From positions 62,001 to 126,000 of the forward strand of contig NZ_JBAHUR010000007.1 of the NCBI RefSeq assembly GCF_036689815.1: a stretch of DNA of 64,000 bases. The letters run 5' to 3'. A program made the position numbers and the translations under genes. This stretch comes from Magnetovibrio sp. PR-2. GTDB taxonomy: Bacteria; Pseudomonadota; Alphaproteobacteria; Rhodospirillales; Magnetovibrionaceae. Under the pieces are notes generated by a model, which did no database searches, was not told where the DNA came from, and saw only the letters and a list, made by a program, of their open reading frames with translations. This document shows positions 44,816 to 54,279 of this stretch, one piece after another (positions within the stretch are counted from its first letter, which is position 1; every line of letters begins with the position of its first letter).

Positions 44816-47503
44816 ATGACGACGAAATGGACGTACTCGTTTGGTGGCGGCAACGCCGAAGGTCGCGCCGATATGCGCAACCTTTTGGGTGGCAAAGGCG
44901 CCAACCTGCATGAAATGAGCACCATCGGCCTGCAAGTCCCTCCGGGCTTCACCATCACCACGGACGTTTGTGCGCACTTTATCGAACACACAGGCGACTA
45001 TCCGGACGGCCTGAACGATCAGGTCAACGCGGCCATCGCCAAGCTGGAAACGCACATGGGCGCGCCCTTTGGTGGCGGTAAGGATGAAGGCAAAGTGTTG
45101 CTTTTGTCTGTTCGCTCCGGTGCGCGGGCTTCCATGCCGGGCATGATGGACACGGTCTTGAATTTGGGCCTTAACGACGAAGCGGTCGAAATTTTGGCCA
45201 CGGAAACGGGCGATGAGCGCTTTGCGTATGACAGCTACCGCCGCTTTATCCAAATGTTCGGTGACGTGGTGTTGGGGGTTGATCACTTCGTCTTCGAAGA
45301 CCTGTTGGAAGACTACAAGATCGACAACGCTTTGAAGCTGGACACGGATTTGAGCGCTGAGGATTGGAAAGCGCTAATCCCCGATTACATCGAAAAAATC
45401 GAAGAACACACCGGTGAGCCGTTCCCTCAAGAGCCGCGTCAACAACTGTGGGCCGCCATCGGAGCTGTGTTCAAAAGCTGGACCAACAACCGTGCGAAAA
45501 CGTATCGGGCGCTGCACGACATCCCTGAAGAGTGGGGCACGGCGGTGAACGTGCAAGCCATGGTGTTTGGTAACATGGGTGACGACAGTGCGACAGGTGT
45601 GTGCTTTACGCGTAACCCCTCCACAGGTGAGAACTTGTTTTATGGCGAGTACCTGATCAACGCTCAAGGCGAAGACGTTGTGGCCGGGATCCGTACACCG
45701 CAACCGCTCTCGATTGCCGAAAAGAACGCCAGTCAAGCGGGCATGGCGAGCTTGGAAGAGGTGATGCCCAAGCTCTACAAAGAGCTCGACGATGTGCGTC
45801 ACATGTTGGAACAACATTACAAAGACATGCAGGACCTGGAATTCACCATCCAGAAAGGCAAACTTTGGATTTTGCAAACCCGCAACGGTAAACGCACCAC
45901 CAAGGCGGCCATGAGAATCGCTGTGCAGATGGTCGAAGAAGGCTTGATCGACAAAGCCGAAGCCATTCGCCGCATTGACCCCGGACAGCTGGATCAGTTG
46001 CTGCACCCGACGTTGGACCCCAACGCACCGCGTGAGATTTTGGGCAAAGGCTTGCCCGCATCGCCTGGGGCGGCTTGCGGCAAATTGGTGTTTTCCGCGA
46101 AAGATGCCGAAGACTGGACGGACCGGGGTGAAGACGTCATCTTGGCGCGGGTGGAAACCTCACCCGAAGACATCGGTGGCATGTATGTGGCCAAAGGCAT
46201 TTTGACGTCGCGCGGCGGCATGACGTCCCACGCCGCCGTTGTGGCGCGCGGCATGGGCACGCCATGTGTGTCGGGTGCAGGCGACATCCAAGTCGATGTG
46301 GGCGCCAAGACCTTGTCCGCGTTGGGTGAAACGCTGAACGAAGGCGATTTGGTGACCATTGACGGCTCCAGCGGTGAAGTGATCAAAGGCCGCGTCGACA
46401 CGGTCGAGCCGGAACTGAGCGGTGACTTTGCCATGCTCATGGACTGGGTTGATGAAACCCGTGTCTTGCGTGTGCGGGCGAATGCGGAAACACCGACGGA
46501 TGCCAAGGTCGCACGCAGCTTCGGTGCGGAAGGCATTGGTTTGGCGCGCACCGAACACATGTTTTTTGAGCCCGAGCGCATCATCCACGTGCGCGAAATG
46601 ATCTTGGCGCAAAATGTTGACGACCGCAAAGCGGCGCTGGACAAATTGTTGCCGTTCCAGCGTGACGATTTTGGTGCCGTATTCGACATTATGGACGGCT
46701 TGCCGGTCACCATCCGTCTGTTGGACCCGCCGCTGCACGAGTTCTTGCCCACGTCCGAAAAAGACATGGCAAAAATTGCCAAGGATCTGGGCGTGTCGGT
46801 CGAAGACATCAAAAAACGCACCGAAGATTTGGAAGAAGTGAACCCCATGCTGGGTCACCGCGGTTGCCGTTTGGCGATCACGTACCCGGAAATCTACGAA
46901 ATGCAAGTGCGCGCCATTTTTGAAGCCGCCGCTGATATGGTCGCAGCAGGAAAAACCGTGCTGCCCGAAGTGATGATCCCGTTGGTGTCGTCTCAGGTTG
47001 AATTTAAACCGCTGCACAAACTGGTGAAAGAAACTGCTGAGCGCGTGTTGGAAGAACGGTCCGTTTCCATCGCGTACAAAATCGGCACTATGATTGAGTT
47101 GCCACGCGCCGCCCTGCGTGCGGGTGAAATCGCCGAAGACGCGGAATTCTTCAGCTTTGGCACCAATGACTTGACCCAAACGACCTATGGTCTGTCGCGC
47201 GACGATGCGGGCCGTTTTATCCAGATTTATCGCGAACGCGGTGTTTGGGACTTCGACCCGTTTGTCACCATCGACGTTAAAGGTGTCGGTGAATTGGTGA
47301 AGTTGGGGACTGAGCGTGGTCGCGAAACCCGGGACGGTTTGAAGGTTGGGATTTGCGGTGAGCATGGCGGCGATCCGGCGTCGGTTCACTTCTGCCATGA
47401 CGTGGGGCTGGACTATGTGTCGTGTTCGCCCTACCGTGTTCCCATTGCGCGCCTCGCTGCCGCGCAGGCTGCCTTGGGTGTAAATGCGGAAAATAACGCG
47501 TAA
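44816..47503 (+). CDS. ppdK: Pyruvate, phosphate dikinase
   Basis: PPDK interconverts pyruvate + ATP + Pi and PEP + AMP + PPi. The 895-aa protein has the ATP-grasp N-domain (LLGGKGANLHEMSTIGLQVP and SVRSGARASMPGMMDTVLNL), the swivelling phosphohistidine domain with SRGGMTSHAAVVARGMGTPC (His472), and the PEP-binding C-terminal barrel with GICGEHGGDPASVHF and catalytic Cys in YVSCSPYRVP. All catalytic parts are present. It serves gluconeogenesis or reversible glycolysis. No PPDK regulatory protein gene is adjacent. Confidence 0.97.
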   Translation: MTTKWTYSFGGGNAEGRADMRNLLGGKGANLHEMSTIGLQVPPGFTITTDVCAHFIEHTGDYPDGLNDQVNAAIAKLETHMGAPFGGGKDEGKVLLLSVRSGARASMPGMMDTVLNLGLNDEAVEILATETGDERFAYDSYRRFIQMFGDVVLGVDHFVFEDLLEDYKIDNALKLDTDLSAEDWKALIPDYIEKIEEHTGEPFPQEPRQQLWAAIGAVFKSWTNNRAKTYRALHDIPEEWGTAVNVQAMVFGNMGDDSATGVCFTRNPSTGENLFYGEYLINAQGEDVVAGIRTPQPLSIAEKNASQAGMASLEEVMPKLYKELDDVRHMLEQHYKDMQDLEFTIQKGKLWILQTRNGKRTTKAAMRIAVQMVEEGLIDKAEAIRRIDPGQLDQLLHPTLDPNAPREILGKGLPASPGAACGKLVFSAKDAEDWTDRGEDVILARVETSPEDIGGMYVAKGILTSRGGMTSHAAVVARGMGTPCVSGAGDIQVDVGAKTLSALGETLNEGDLVTIDGSSGEVIKGRVDTVEPELSGDFAMLMDWVDETRVLRVRANAETPTDAKVARSFGAEGIGLARTEHMFFEPERIIHVREMILAQNVDDRKAALDKLLPFQRDDFGAVFDIMDGLPVTIRLLDPPLHEFLPTSEKDMAKIAKDLGVSVEDIKKRTEDLEEVNPMLGHRGCRLAITYPEIYEMQVRAIFEAAADMVAAGKTVLPEVMIPLVSSQVEFKPLHKLVKETAERVLEERSVSIAYKIGTMIELPRAALRAGEIAEDAEFFSFGTNDLTQTTYGLSRDDAGRFIQIYRERGVWDFDPFVTIDVKGVGELVKLGTERGRETRDGLKVGICGEHGGDPASVHFCHDVGLDYVSCSPYRVPIARLAAAQAALGVNAENNA

Positions 47504-47536
47504 CGCCCTCGGCTTTCAGGTTGAGAGTGGACTGTC

Positions 47537-48031
47537 TTGAACGACGCCTTGCCTTTACACGTTCTGTTTTTATCGGCGCGCAATGCGTGTCGGTCCATCA
47601 TGGCCGAAGCTTTGTTGAACAAAGTCGGCCAGGGGCGCTTTCGCGCCATGAGCGCAGGGAAAAAAGCGGCCAGCCAAATCCACCCCTTTGCCGCTGAAAC
47701 GCTCAAACAAGTAGGTTATGACACGTCGGAACAGTATCCCAAGGCTTGGGGCGTGTTCGTGACCCCGACCGCACCGCGTATTGATGCCGTTGTGACCATG
47801 GACGACAGCCTGGAAGATATCGAATTGCCCATTTGGTATTCCAATCCCGTGCGCGTGCACTGGGGCTTTGCCGATCCCGAACAGGTGCAAGGCGACGAAA
47901 TGGAACGCATTGGTGCCTATCGGCGGTGTTTTGGCAATATGGAACAGCAAATGCTGAAGCTCGCCGGGCAAGCGACCGACGGCGTGCGCGGTCAAGCGCT
48001 CAGCCAAATACTGGAAAGCATAACGCCTTAA
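47537..48031 (+). CDS. ArsC/low-molecular-weight phosphatase-like protein lacking the nucleophilic Cys
   Basis: The 164-aa protein has the fold and order of thioredoxin-coupled arsenate reductases and low-Mr phosphatases: P-loop region LFLSARNACRSIMAEALLNK, then RFRAMSAGKKA, GYDTSE and HWGFADPEQVQGDE. The usual loop is C-T-x-N-S-x-R-S; here Ser13 replaces the nucleophilic Cys, while Arg19 is kept and Cys18 is new. The second reductase Cys region reads VVTMDDSLED, also without Cys. It is probably inactive as a classical reductase or phosphatase. The start is TTG at 47537. Confidence 0.75.
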   Translation: MNDALPLHVLFLSARNACRSIMAEALLNKVGQGRFRAMSAGKKAASQIHPFAAETLKQVGYDTSEQYPKAWGVFVTPTAPRIDAVVTMDDSLEDIELPIWYSNPVRVHWGFADPEQVQGDEMERIGAYRRCFGNMEQQMLKLAGQATDGVRGQALSQILESITP

Positions 48032-48032
48032 T

Positions 48033-48680
48033 TCACACGCGTTTTACGAAAATTGTAAATTCAGACAACGGATAGTCGTTGATCAGTTCGACTTCTGGGG
48101 ACAGGGTGAGCGCGAATTCCACCATCATCCGGCGATTTGCGTAATAGAGATCGCCCAAGCGTTCGGGTGTTTCGTTGTCCAACATGTTAAACGCCAAGGT
48201 CTTGCGGGTGTGTCCCCACAAATGTTTCAGGCTGGTCTGGACATAATCTTCCCACATGCGCCGATCGGCTCCGAAGAACATGTTGTAGGTGCCGGACACA
48301 AATGAATAGTCGGCAACCTCTGTCGCGATGGGGGACGTGATAAAATCGGCGCGGGGATCTTGAATACGGTTTTGGGCTTGTTCGATCATATGCGGCGATA
48401 TGTCGTAGCCGAAATAATGCCCGCCGTTCAGCATCGACTGATCTTTGACCAAATCAAACAGGGTGCCGTAGCCGCAGCCCAAATCGTTGACGGAGACGGG
48501 ACCGTTGAGGTCTGCGTCCTCGACCGCTTGAAGCAGCACCTCTAAGCGCAACTCTTGACCGTCAACGTCTTTCCAAAACACGCCGTTGGGCACCGGGCCG
48601 CACTCTTTTATGCGGTGGGAGTAAGCCCGGGAAACCAGATTGAGCAGCCCCCCAATATCATCCGGCGGTTTGAGGCTCAT
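48033..48680 (-). CDS. SAM-dependent methyltransferase, unknown substrate
   Basis: The 215-aa protein carries a class I SAM motif SVNDLGCGYGTLFDLV (~62-77) followed by YFGYDISPHMIEQAQNR, the acidic ribose-binding loop. Beyond this the substrate side (DRRMWEDYVQTSLKHLWGHT, NMLDNETPERLGDLYYANRR) is not diagnostic. It overlaps ygfZ by 4 nt on the same strand, so they are co-translated; a role in cofactor or small-molecule methylation is possible but not shown. Confidence 0.78.
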   Translation of the reverse strand: MSLKPPDDIGGLLNLVSRAYSHRIKECGPVPNGVFWKDVDGQELRLEVLLQAVEDADLNGPVSVNDLGCGYGTLFDLVKDQSMLNGGHYFGYDISPHMIEQAQNRIQDPRADFITSPIATEVADYSFVSGTYNMFFGADRRMWEDYVQTSLKHLWGHTRKTLAFNMLDNETPERLGDLYYANRRMMVEFALTLSPEVELINDYPLSEFTIFVKRV

Positions 48681-49561
48681 GCTTCTTCTTTTTCCTGAAA
48701 GACAACCCAGTCGGGAACGGTAGGGGTAATGGTGGCATCCCCAGTCGTGAAGCTGACACCGTCCGACAACTGATCGAGGCGCACGACAGCTAGGCCTTGG
48801 TTGCCGAGTGTGCTTTTCATCTCTCCGGCGGCTTTGCCGTCCAGTTCAAACGCAGTGCCGGGTTCGGGCACGGGGCCGTCAATGGTGACGGGCAGAAGAC
48901 GCTTTTTGACAAGACCGCGATAACGCGTGCGTGCGGTGAGCTCTTGGCCCATGAAGCAGCCCTTGCCAAAGTCGACACCGTCCAGTTCTTCAAATCCGTT
49001 TTCCAGCAACAAGGCCCGGTCGACCGTCATATCGCGCGATCCATCGGCAAGGCCGAGACCGATGCGCACCGCTTCGAAGCTGTCCATGTCGCCCGCACTG
49101 AGCCCCAAGGCTTCCAATGCGGCTGTGGCGCCTTTGCTCAGAACGGCGCGACACCCCATGTTGAGCAAGCGCGGGTCGGCATAGATCACGCCACCGTCAA
49201 GGCCCTTGGCTTGCCCGCGTTCCGCAAATCCTTGAGAATCGAGCACGCCGTAAACGTCGAACGTCTCGGTCTCGTCCGTCAGTTCCACGTCGGAGCGCAG
49301 CTTGTACATGCTGAGCCGCTTAAAAAAGTCAGACCGTCGTTCGGCTTCCACGTCCAAGAACACCGCGCCGTCCATCTCAAACGCGAAGAAGTCGAACAGG
49401 AACTTGCCCTGGGGGCTGAGGAATGCGGAATAGACCGCCTGTTCGCCTGTAACACGTTGCATATCCTGGGAAACCAGGCCTTGAAGGAAGTCGCGCGCGT
49501 CTGGGCCAGAGACCTTAATCAGGCCGCGTGCAGGGAGGTGAATATAGGTTTTGTCGCTCAT
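48677..49561 (-). CDS. ygfZ: YgfZ-type folate-binding Fe-S protein maturation factor
   Basis: YgfZ (IBA57 family) supports assembly or repair of certain Fe-S proteins using tetrahydrofolate. The 294-aa protein shows the GcvT-like fold and the signature K-G-C-F-M-G-Q-E in VDFGKGCFMGQELTARTRYR (~200-219), whose Cys is diagnostic for the YgfZ subgroup rather than glycine cleavage T protein. The N-terminus AARGLIKVSGPDARDFLQGL-like is standard. It is divergent from the glycan operon. Confidence 0.92.
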   Translation of the reverse strand: MSDKTYIHLPARGLIKVSGPDARDFLQGLVSQDMQRVTGEQAVYSAFLSPQGKFLFDFFAFEMDGAVFLDVEAERRSDFFKRLSMYKLRSDVELTDETETFDVYGVLDSQGFAERGQAKGLDGGVIYADPRLLNMGCRAVLSKGATAALEALGLSAGDMDSFEAVRIGLGLADGSRDMTVDRALLLENGFEELDGVDFGKGCFMGQELTARTRYRGLVKKRLLPVTIDGPVPEPGTAFELDGKAAGEMKSTLGNQGLAVVRLDQLSDGVSFTTGDATITPTVPDWVVFQEKEEA

Positions 49562-49708
49562 GGTTGGGTTGTCGCTTCGTTTTTTATCTTCGGGGTGCTT
49601 TCAAGGTGGTCCAAAGGGGGCAAAAACGCAAGGGGGGCCTATGCTTTTTGTGTCGTTGCTCCTATAAAGACGAGTGAAGTAAGCTGTTGGCGTCCTTGGG
49701 GAAAACAC

Positions 49709-50677
49709 TTGAAGCGAATTCTGTTCATCACGTCCAATCGCCTTGGCGATGCGGTGCTATCCACGGGCGTTTTGGCGCGCCTTCTGGAACATTTCCCAGG
49801 TGCCCGCACGACCGTGGTGTGCGGTCCTGTGCCCGCGGGCCTGTTTGCGGCCCTGCCGGGACTGGAGCGTGTGATCGAGCTGCCCAAGCGCAAGCACAGC
49901 CTGCACTGGTGGGACATGTGGCGGGCCTGTATCCCGACGTTTTGGGACGTGGTGGTGGATTTGCGCAATGCACCATTGAGCTATGCTTTGTTCGCCAAGC
50001 GCCAAATCCACCTGGGCAAAGCCAATAAGATGTACGGCCACCGGGTGGTCGCCATGGGCTCTATCCTGGGCGAGGCGGACAATCCGCCCGTTCCGGTGTT
50101 GTGGAGCAATGCCGAACACGACGCTGCGGCGGCAAAACTGATCCCCGACAGCGGACCTGTTCTGGCTTTGGGGCCGACGGCCAATTGGATTGGTAAAACA
50201 TGGTTTGCGGAACGCTTTGCAGAGCTCGCAAAACGCTTGACGGCAGACGACGGCATAATGCCGGGGGCTCGAATAGCGGTGATGGCGCACACCTCGGAAT
50301 TGGAGATGGCACGGCCCGTTTTGGACATGCTGCCGCCCGAGCGCACGCTTAATTTGGTGGGCAATACCTCTTTGGCGACGGTGGGCGCATGTTTGCGCCG
50401 AACGGATTTTTATGTGGGCAACGATTCTGGCCTCATGCACATGGCGGCAGCGGCGGGAATCCCCACCCTGGGGGTGTTTGGCCCGTCGCGCGAAGAACAC
50501 TACGCGCCTTGGGCGGGGGAACACGGTAAGCTGGGCATGGCCGTGCGCGGCGAAAAGTCCTATGAAGATGTGTTCCCGCCGGATTACGATTACCGCAACA
50601 CGCCATCCCTGATGGGGGATTTGAGCGTGGATCAGGCCGAAGCGGCAGCCCGTGAACTCTGGAGCCAAGTGACGTGA
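49709..50677 (+). CDS. Heptosyltransferase-family (GT9) glycosyltransferase
   Basis: First gene of a four-gene glycan operon. The 322-aa GT9 protein begins LKRILFITSNRLGDAVLSTG, has the ADP-sugar region LALGPTANWIGKTWFAERFA (~154-173) and FYVGNDSGLMHMAAAAGIPT with LGVFGPSREEHYAPW (~240-270), the core LPS heptosyltransferase signature. The start is TTG at 49709, preceded by TTGGGGAAAACAC; no suitable ATG is near, and the open frame extends far upstream only antisense to ygfZ. Likely donor is ADP-heptose, inferred from family. Confidence 0.87.
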   Translation: MKRILFITSNRLGDAVLSTGVLARLLEHFPGARTTVVCGPVPAGLFAALPGLERVIELPKRKHSLHWWDMWRACIPTFWDVVVDLRNAPLSYALFAKRQIHLGKANKMYGHRVVAMGSILGEADNPPVPVLWSNAEHDAAAAKLIPDSGPVLALGPTANWIGKTWFAERFAELAKRLTADDGIMPGARIAVMAHTSELEMARPVLDMLPPERTLNLVGNTSLATVGACLRRTDFYVGNDSGLMHMAAAAGIPTLGVFGPSREEHYAPWAGEHGKLGMAVRGEKSYEDVFPPDYDYRNTPSLMGDLSVDQAEAAARELWSQVT

Positions 50678-51468
50678 ACGATACCGCCCCCAAAACCGTG
50701 ACCGCCCTGGTGGTGGCGCACAACGAAGAAGACAATCTCGACGCTTGCTTGTCCACGTTGAGCTTTGCGGATGAACTTGTCGTGGTGTTGGACAATTGCA
50801 ACGACGGGTCCAAAGAGATCGCCGCGCGCTTTACCGATAAACTGGTCGAAGGCGTGTGGCCCATCGAAGGCCCGCGCCGCCATGCGGGCATCGACATTTG
50901 CACCACAGACTGGATTTTGGAAGTGGATGCGGACGAACGTGTATCGCCCGAATTGGCTGCGGAAATTAAAGCCAAGATTCAAGACGCCCCCTTCGGCCAC
51001 TTTTTGATCCCCTACGACAACTACGTCGGCGATCACCTGGTGCGCTATGGCTGGGGCGCGTCCTGGGGTGTCAGCGCCACCGTGCGCCTGTTTTCCAAGG
51101 GGGCTAAGTTTTGGGGCGATCAACGCATCCACCCGGGCGTGCAGCTTAAGGGCGAGCGCATGTGGCTGGAAAACCGCATGATCCACTATGTGGACAAGAA
51201 CATTTCCGACATGATTATGCGTTTGGATCGTTACACTACGGCGCGCGGTAACGATCTGCGGGCTTCTGGCAACGTCGGGTCCCTCGCCAACAACATTCGC
51301 CGCCTGTTTTCGCGCTTTTTCAAATGCTATATTGGTCGCAAGGGCTACAAAGAAGGGCTTTATGGCTTTCTCATCGCTTTAATGGCTGGGCTTTTTCCGT
51401 TGCTGTCCTATATCAAAGCAAAGCTGGAAGATGCGCCAACGGGACATCCAGGTGGGGAGAACAACTAA
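50674..51468 (+). CDS. Glycosyltransferase family 2, WaaE/KdtX-like
   Basis: A GT-A enzyme, 264 aa. It has TALVVAHNEEDNLDACLSTL (~7-26), the acidic DELVVVLDNCNDGSKEI loop and the metal-binding EVDADERVSPELAAEIK region (~87-103). The C-terminus includes a hydrophobic helix (FLIALMAGLFPLLSYIKA), possibly membrane-associating. The layout matches LPS core beta-1,4-glucosyltransferases of the WaaE/KdtX group. The start is GTG at 50674, overlapping the previous stop by 4 nt. Confidence 0.86.
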   Translation: MNDTAPKTVTALVVAHNEEDNLDACLSTLSFADELVVVLDNCNDGSKEIAARFTDKLVEGVWPIEGPRRHAGIDICTTDWILEVDADERVSPELAAEIKAKIQDAPFGHFLIPYDNYVGDHLVRYGWGASWGVSATVRLFSKGAKFWGDQRIHPGVQLKGERMWLENRMIHYVDKNISDMIMRLDRYTTARGNDLRASGNVGSLANNIRRLFSRFFKCYIGRKGYKEGLYGFLIALMAGLFPLLSYIKAKLEDAPTGHPGGENN

Positions 51469-52506
51469 GTGCGGGTTTTACAAGCCATGGCCGGGGCCGA
51501 ATTCGGCGGCGCGGAAGCGTTTTTCGAACGTTTGGTCATTGCCCTGCATAACGCAGGGCTGGAGCAGCGCGTCTTGATCCGCGAAAATCCGCGCCGCGCC
51601 GAAGTCTTGCGCCAAGCCGGCATCGAACCGGTTGAGCTGCCTTTTGGCGGGGCGTTGGACTTCAAAACAGGCCTGCACATTAAACGCGAAATGCGCACCT
51701 TCCACCCGCACGTGGTGCTGAGCTGGATGAACCGCGCGACAAAAAAGATGCCCAACAAACGACCCAGCGATCTCGACTATGTTTTGGCGGCGCGTTTGGG
51801 TGGGTATTACAATCTCAAGTACTACCAAAAATGCGATCACTTGGTGGGCAATACCGAAGACATCTGCACGTACTTGAAAGAACAAAACTGGCCGGAAGAG
51901 AAAACCCATTATCTGCCGAATTTTGTGGCGTCCGACCTCCGTCCGCCGCTTTCGCGCACAGAATTGAACATTCCCGAACGCGCGCAGATGATTTTGTCCC
52001 TGGGCCGTTTACACACCAACAAAGCCTTCGACACATTGCTGCGCGCCATGGTTCACGTGCCGGAAGCCTATTTGGTCATTGCCGGTGACGGCCCGGAAGA
52101 ACAAGCCTTGATCACCTTGGCGACGGAGTTGGGCGTGCGTCCGCGCATTCGCTTTGTGGGGTGGCGTTCTGACGTGCCTGAATTGATGGCGGCAAGCAAC
52201 CTCTACGTTTGTCCGTCCCGCCATGAGCCGCTGGGTAACGTTGTCATTGAAGGCTGGGCGCAAACCCGCCCGGTGGTGGCGGCGGCAAGCCAAGGGCCGT
52301 CTCAACTGATCCAAGACGGCGTGGACGGTCTGTTGTGCCCTGTTGACGACGCTGAGGCCATGGCGCAAGCCATCAACCGGGTCTTGAAAAACGAGACCTT
52401 GTCCGGCGATTTGGCCCAGGCCGGGCGCGGACGCTATGAGCGTGAATTCACCGAAGCCCAAGTGGTCAAGCAGTACCTCGACTTCTTCCAAAGGATTGCC
52501 AACTGA
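51469..52506 (+). CDS. Glycosyltransferase family 4
   Basis: A GT-B enzyme, 345 aa. It starts MRVLQAMAGAEFGGAEAFFE, the GT4 acceptor-side pattern, and has LSLGRLHTNKAFDTLLRAM (~168), AGDGPEEQALITLATELG and the E-x7-E donor motif in CPSRHEPLGNVVIEGWAQTR (~247-266). The start is GTG, directly next to the previous stop. Its product would add a further sugar to the LPS core or a related glycan; donor sugar unknown. Confidence 0.88.
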   Translation: MRVLQAMAGAEFGGAEAFFERLVIALHNAGLEQRVLIRENPRRAEVLRQAGIEPVELPFGGALDFKTGLHIKREMRTFHPHVVLSWMNRATKKMPNKRPSDLDYVLAARLGGYYNLKYYQKCDHLVGNTEDICTYLKEQNWPEEKTHYLPNFVASDLRPPLSRTELNIPERAQMILSLGRLHTNKAFDTLLRAMVHVPEAYLVIAGDGPEEQALITLATELGVRPRIRFVGWRSDVPELMAASNLYVCPSRHEPLGNVVIEGWAQTRPVVAAASQGPSQLIQDGVDGLLCPVDDAEAMAQAINRVLKNETLSGDLAQAGRGRYEREFTEAQVVKQYLDFFQRIAN

Positions 52507-54266
52507 TGTGCGGCATTGCGGGGATTGTCGGCAGCCCGAACGCGGGCATCATCGAACACTTCGCCGAATCTTTGGCGCACCGAGGGCCGGATGGGCAAGG
52601 GGCCTACAGCAAGGGTCCCTGTGCCTTAGTGCACACCCGCTTGGCCATCATCGATTTGCAAACGGGCGATCAGCCTTTTGTGAAGCGCTTTGACGATGGG
52701 GCCGAAGTGGCGCTCATCGCCAATGGGGAAATTTACAACAATCCCGAACTGCGCACGCACATGTCCGGTACGGACTTTCGTTCGTTGTCGGACTGCGAAC
52801 CGCCGTTGCACCTGTACCTTCAACACGGTTTGGATTTTGTCGACCATCTGCGCGGTATGTACGCCATCGCCATTTGGGACAGCCGGGATGAAAGCTTGGT
52901 GCTGGCCCGCGATCCGTTTGGGATCAAGCAGCTTTATTACGCCAAAACCCCCAGCGGTTTTGCTTTAGCCTCCGAACCGCATGCGTTGATCGGTTCTGGC
53001 TTAATGGACGCGAACCTCAATCCCATGAAACGCGATGAGGTGTTGCAGCTTCAATTCACCACGGGTGACAATACGGTGTTTTTAGGCATCCAGCGTTTGG
53101 CACCAGGCGAAACCATCGTTGTCAAAGATGGCAAAGTGATTGAGCGCCGCGTGCGCACCGCTTTGCCCGAAGGCCGTATTCAGCCACGTTCCCGCCAAGC
53201 GGCACTGTCTGAGCTGGATACGGTGCTCAACGACACGGTGGGTGTTCATCAGCGCTCTGACGTGCCGTACGGCATGTTTTTGTCCGGTGGAATTGATTCG
53301 TCCGTCCTGCTGGCGATGATGAGCCGCCTCAACGCTGACCCCGTCACGGCGTTTACCGCAGGTTTTTCCGGCGCCCAAGTTCACGACGAACGCGAACACG
53401 CGCGTGAATTGGCGAAAGCAGAAAACGCCAACCACATCGAAGTGGAATTTGGCGCTGAGGACTTTTGGTCAGAGCTGCCCAAAATCGCTTTACACATGGA
53501 CGACCCGGCTGCCGACTATGCCATCTTGCCCACCTGGAAGCTGGCTGAGCGGGCACGCCAAGAAGGCATCAAAGTCGTCTTGACGGGGGAGGGCGGGGAT
53601 GAGCTGTTTGGCGGCTATGGACGCTATCGCACATACAGCCGTTGGTTCTTATCCAAAGACATGTACCGCAAAGGTATTTTGGACGGCACAGGCGTTTTAA
53701 GGACGGATGACTTTGCCCAATCCTGGCGCGCAGGTATGGCGCAGGCGGGTATTGAAGCGCGCAAACCCGGACGCACCAAGCTGCAAGTCGCACAGGCCCA
53801 AGACATCGCCACGTGGTTGCCCAATGATCTGTTGTTGAAAGCCGACCGCATGCTCATGGCCCATGGGGTCGAAGGGCGCGTGCCGTTTTTGGACCCCAAG
53901 ATGGCGGAGTTTGCCTATCTGTTGGCCGATAAACACAAAGTCAAAGGCAACACGGGCAAACTGTTGGTGCGACACTGGTTGGAAACAGCCATGCCCGCCG
54001 CCAAGCCCTTTTCGAAAAAGCGTGGCTTCACGGTGCCCGTGGGTGAATGGATTGCAGAGCAAGGGGCACGCGCTGGTGAGCTGGTGGCGGCACAAGCCTG
54101 CATTCAAGCCCTGTGCAAGCCCGACGCTGTGAAAGCTTTGTTCAAAGACGGCTCTGGGCGCGCCGGAAAAGCAGCTTGGACCTTGTTGTTTTACGCCGTC
54201 TGGCACAAAATTCATATGGAGGGCGCAAAGCCCGAAGGCCATGTGTTCGATCTATTGTCGAGTTGA
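52506..54266 (+). CDS. asnB: Asparagine synthase (glutamine-hydrolysing), AsnB family
   Basis: The 586-aa protein has the Ntn glutaminase domain with catalytic Cys2 (MCGIAGIVGS) and LVHTRLAIIDL, and a synthetase domain with the ATP PP-loop GMFLSGGIDSSVLLAMM (~258-274) and GEGGDELFGGYGRYRTY (~362). All catalytic parts are present. Members of this family either make asparagine or amidate sugars and peptides. Its overlap (1 nt) with the upstream glycosyltransferase suggests it amidates a sugar in the same pathway, but plain asparagine synthesis is possible. Confidence 0.9.
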   Translation: MCGIAGIVGSPNAGIIEHFAESLAHRGPDGQGAYSKGPCALVHTRLAIIDLQTGDQPFVKRFDDGAEVALIANGEIYNNPELRTHMSGTDFRSLSDCEPPLHLYLQHGLDFVDHLRGMYAIAIWDSRDESLVLARDPFGIKQLYYAKTPSGFALASEPHALIGSGLMDANLNPMKRDEVLQLQFTTGDNTVFLGIQRLAPGETIVVKDGKVIERRVRTALPEGRIQPRSRQAALSELDTVLNDTVGVHQRSDVPYGMFLSGGIDSSVLLAMMSRLNADPVTAFTAGFSGAQVHDEREHARELAKAENANHIEVEFGAEDFWSELPKIALHMDDPAADYAILPTWKLAERARQEGIKVVLTGEGGDELFGGYGRYRTYSRWFLSKDMYRKGILDGTGVLRTDDFAQSWRAGMAQAGIEARKPGRTKLQVAQAQDIATWLPNDLLLKADRMLMAHGVEGRVPFLDPKMAEFAYLLADKHKVKGNTGKLLVRHWLETAMPAAKPFSKKRGFTVPVGEWIAEQGARAGELVAAQACIQALCKPDAVKALFKDGSGRAGKAAWTLLFYAVWHKIHMEGAKPEGHVFDLLSS

Positions 54267-54279
54267 GAGAGTTTAGAGA

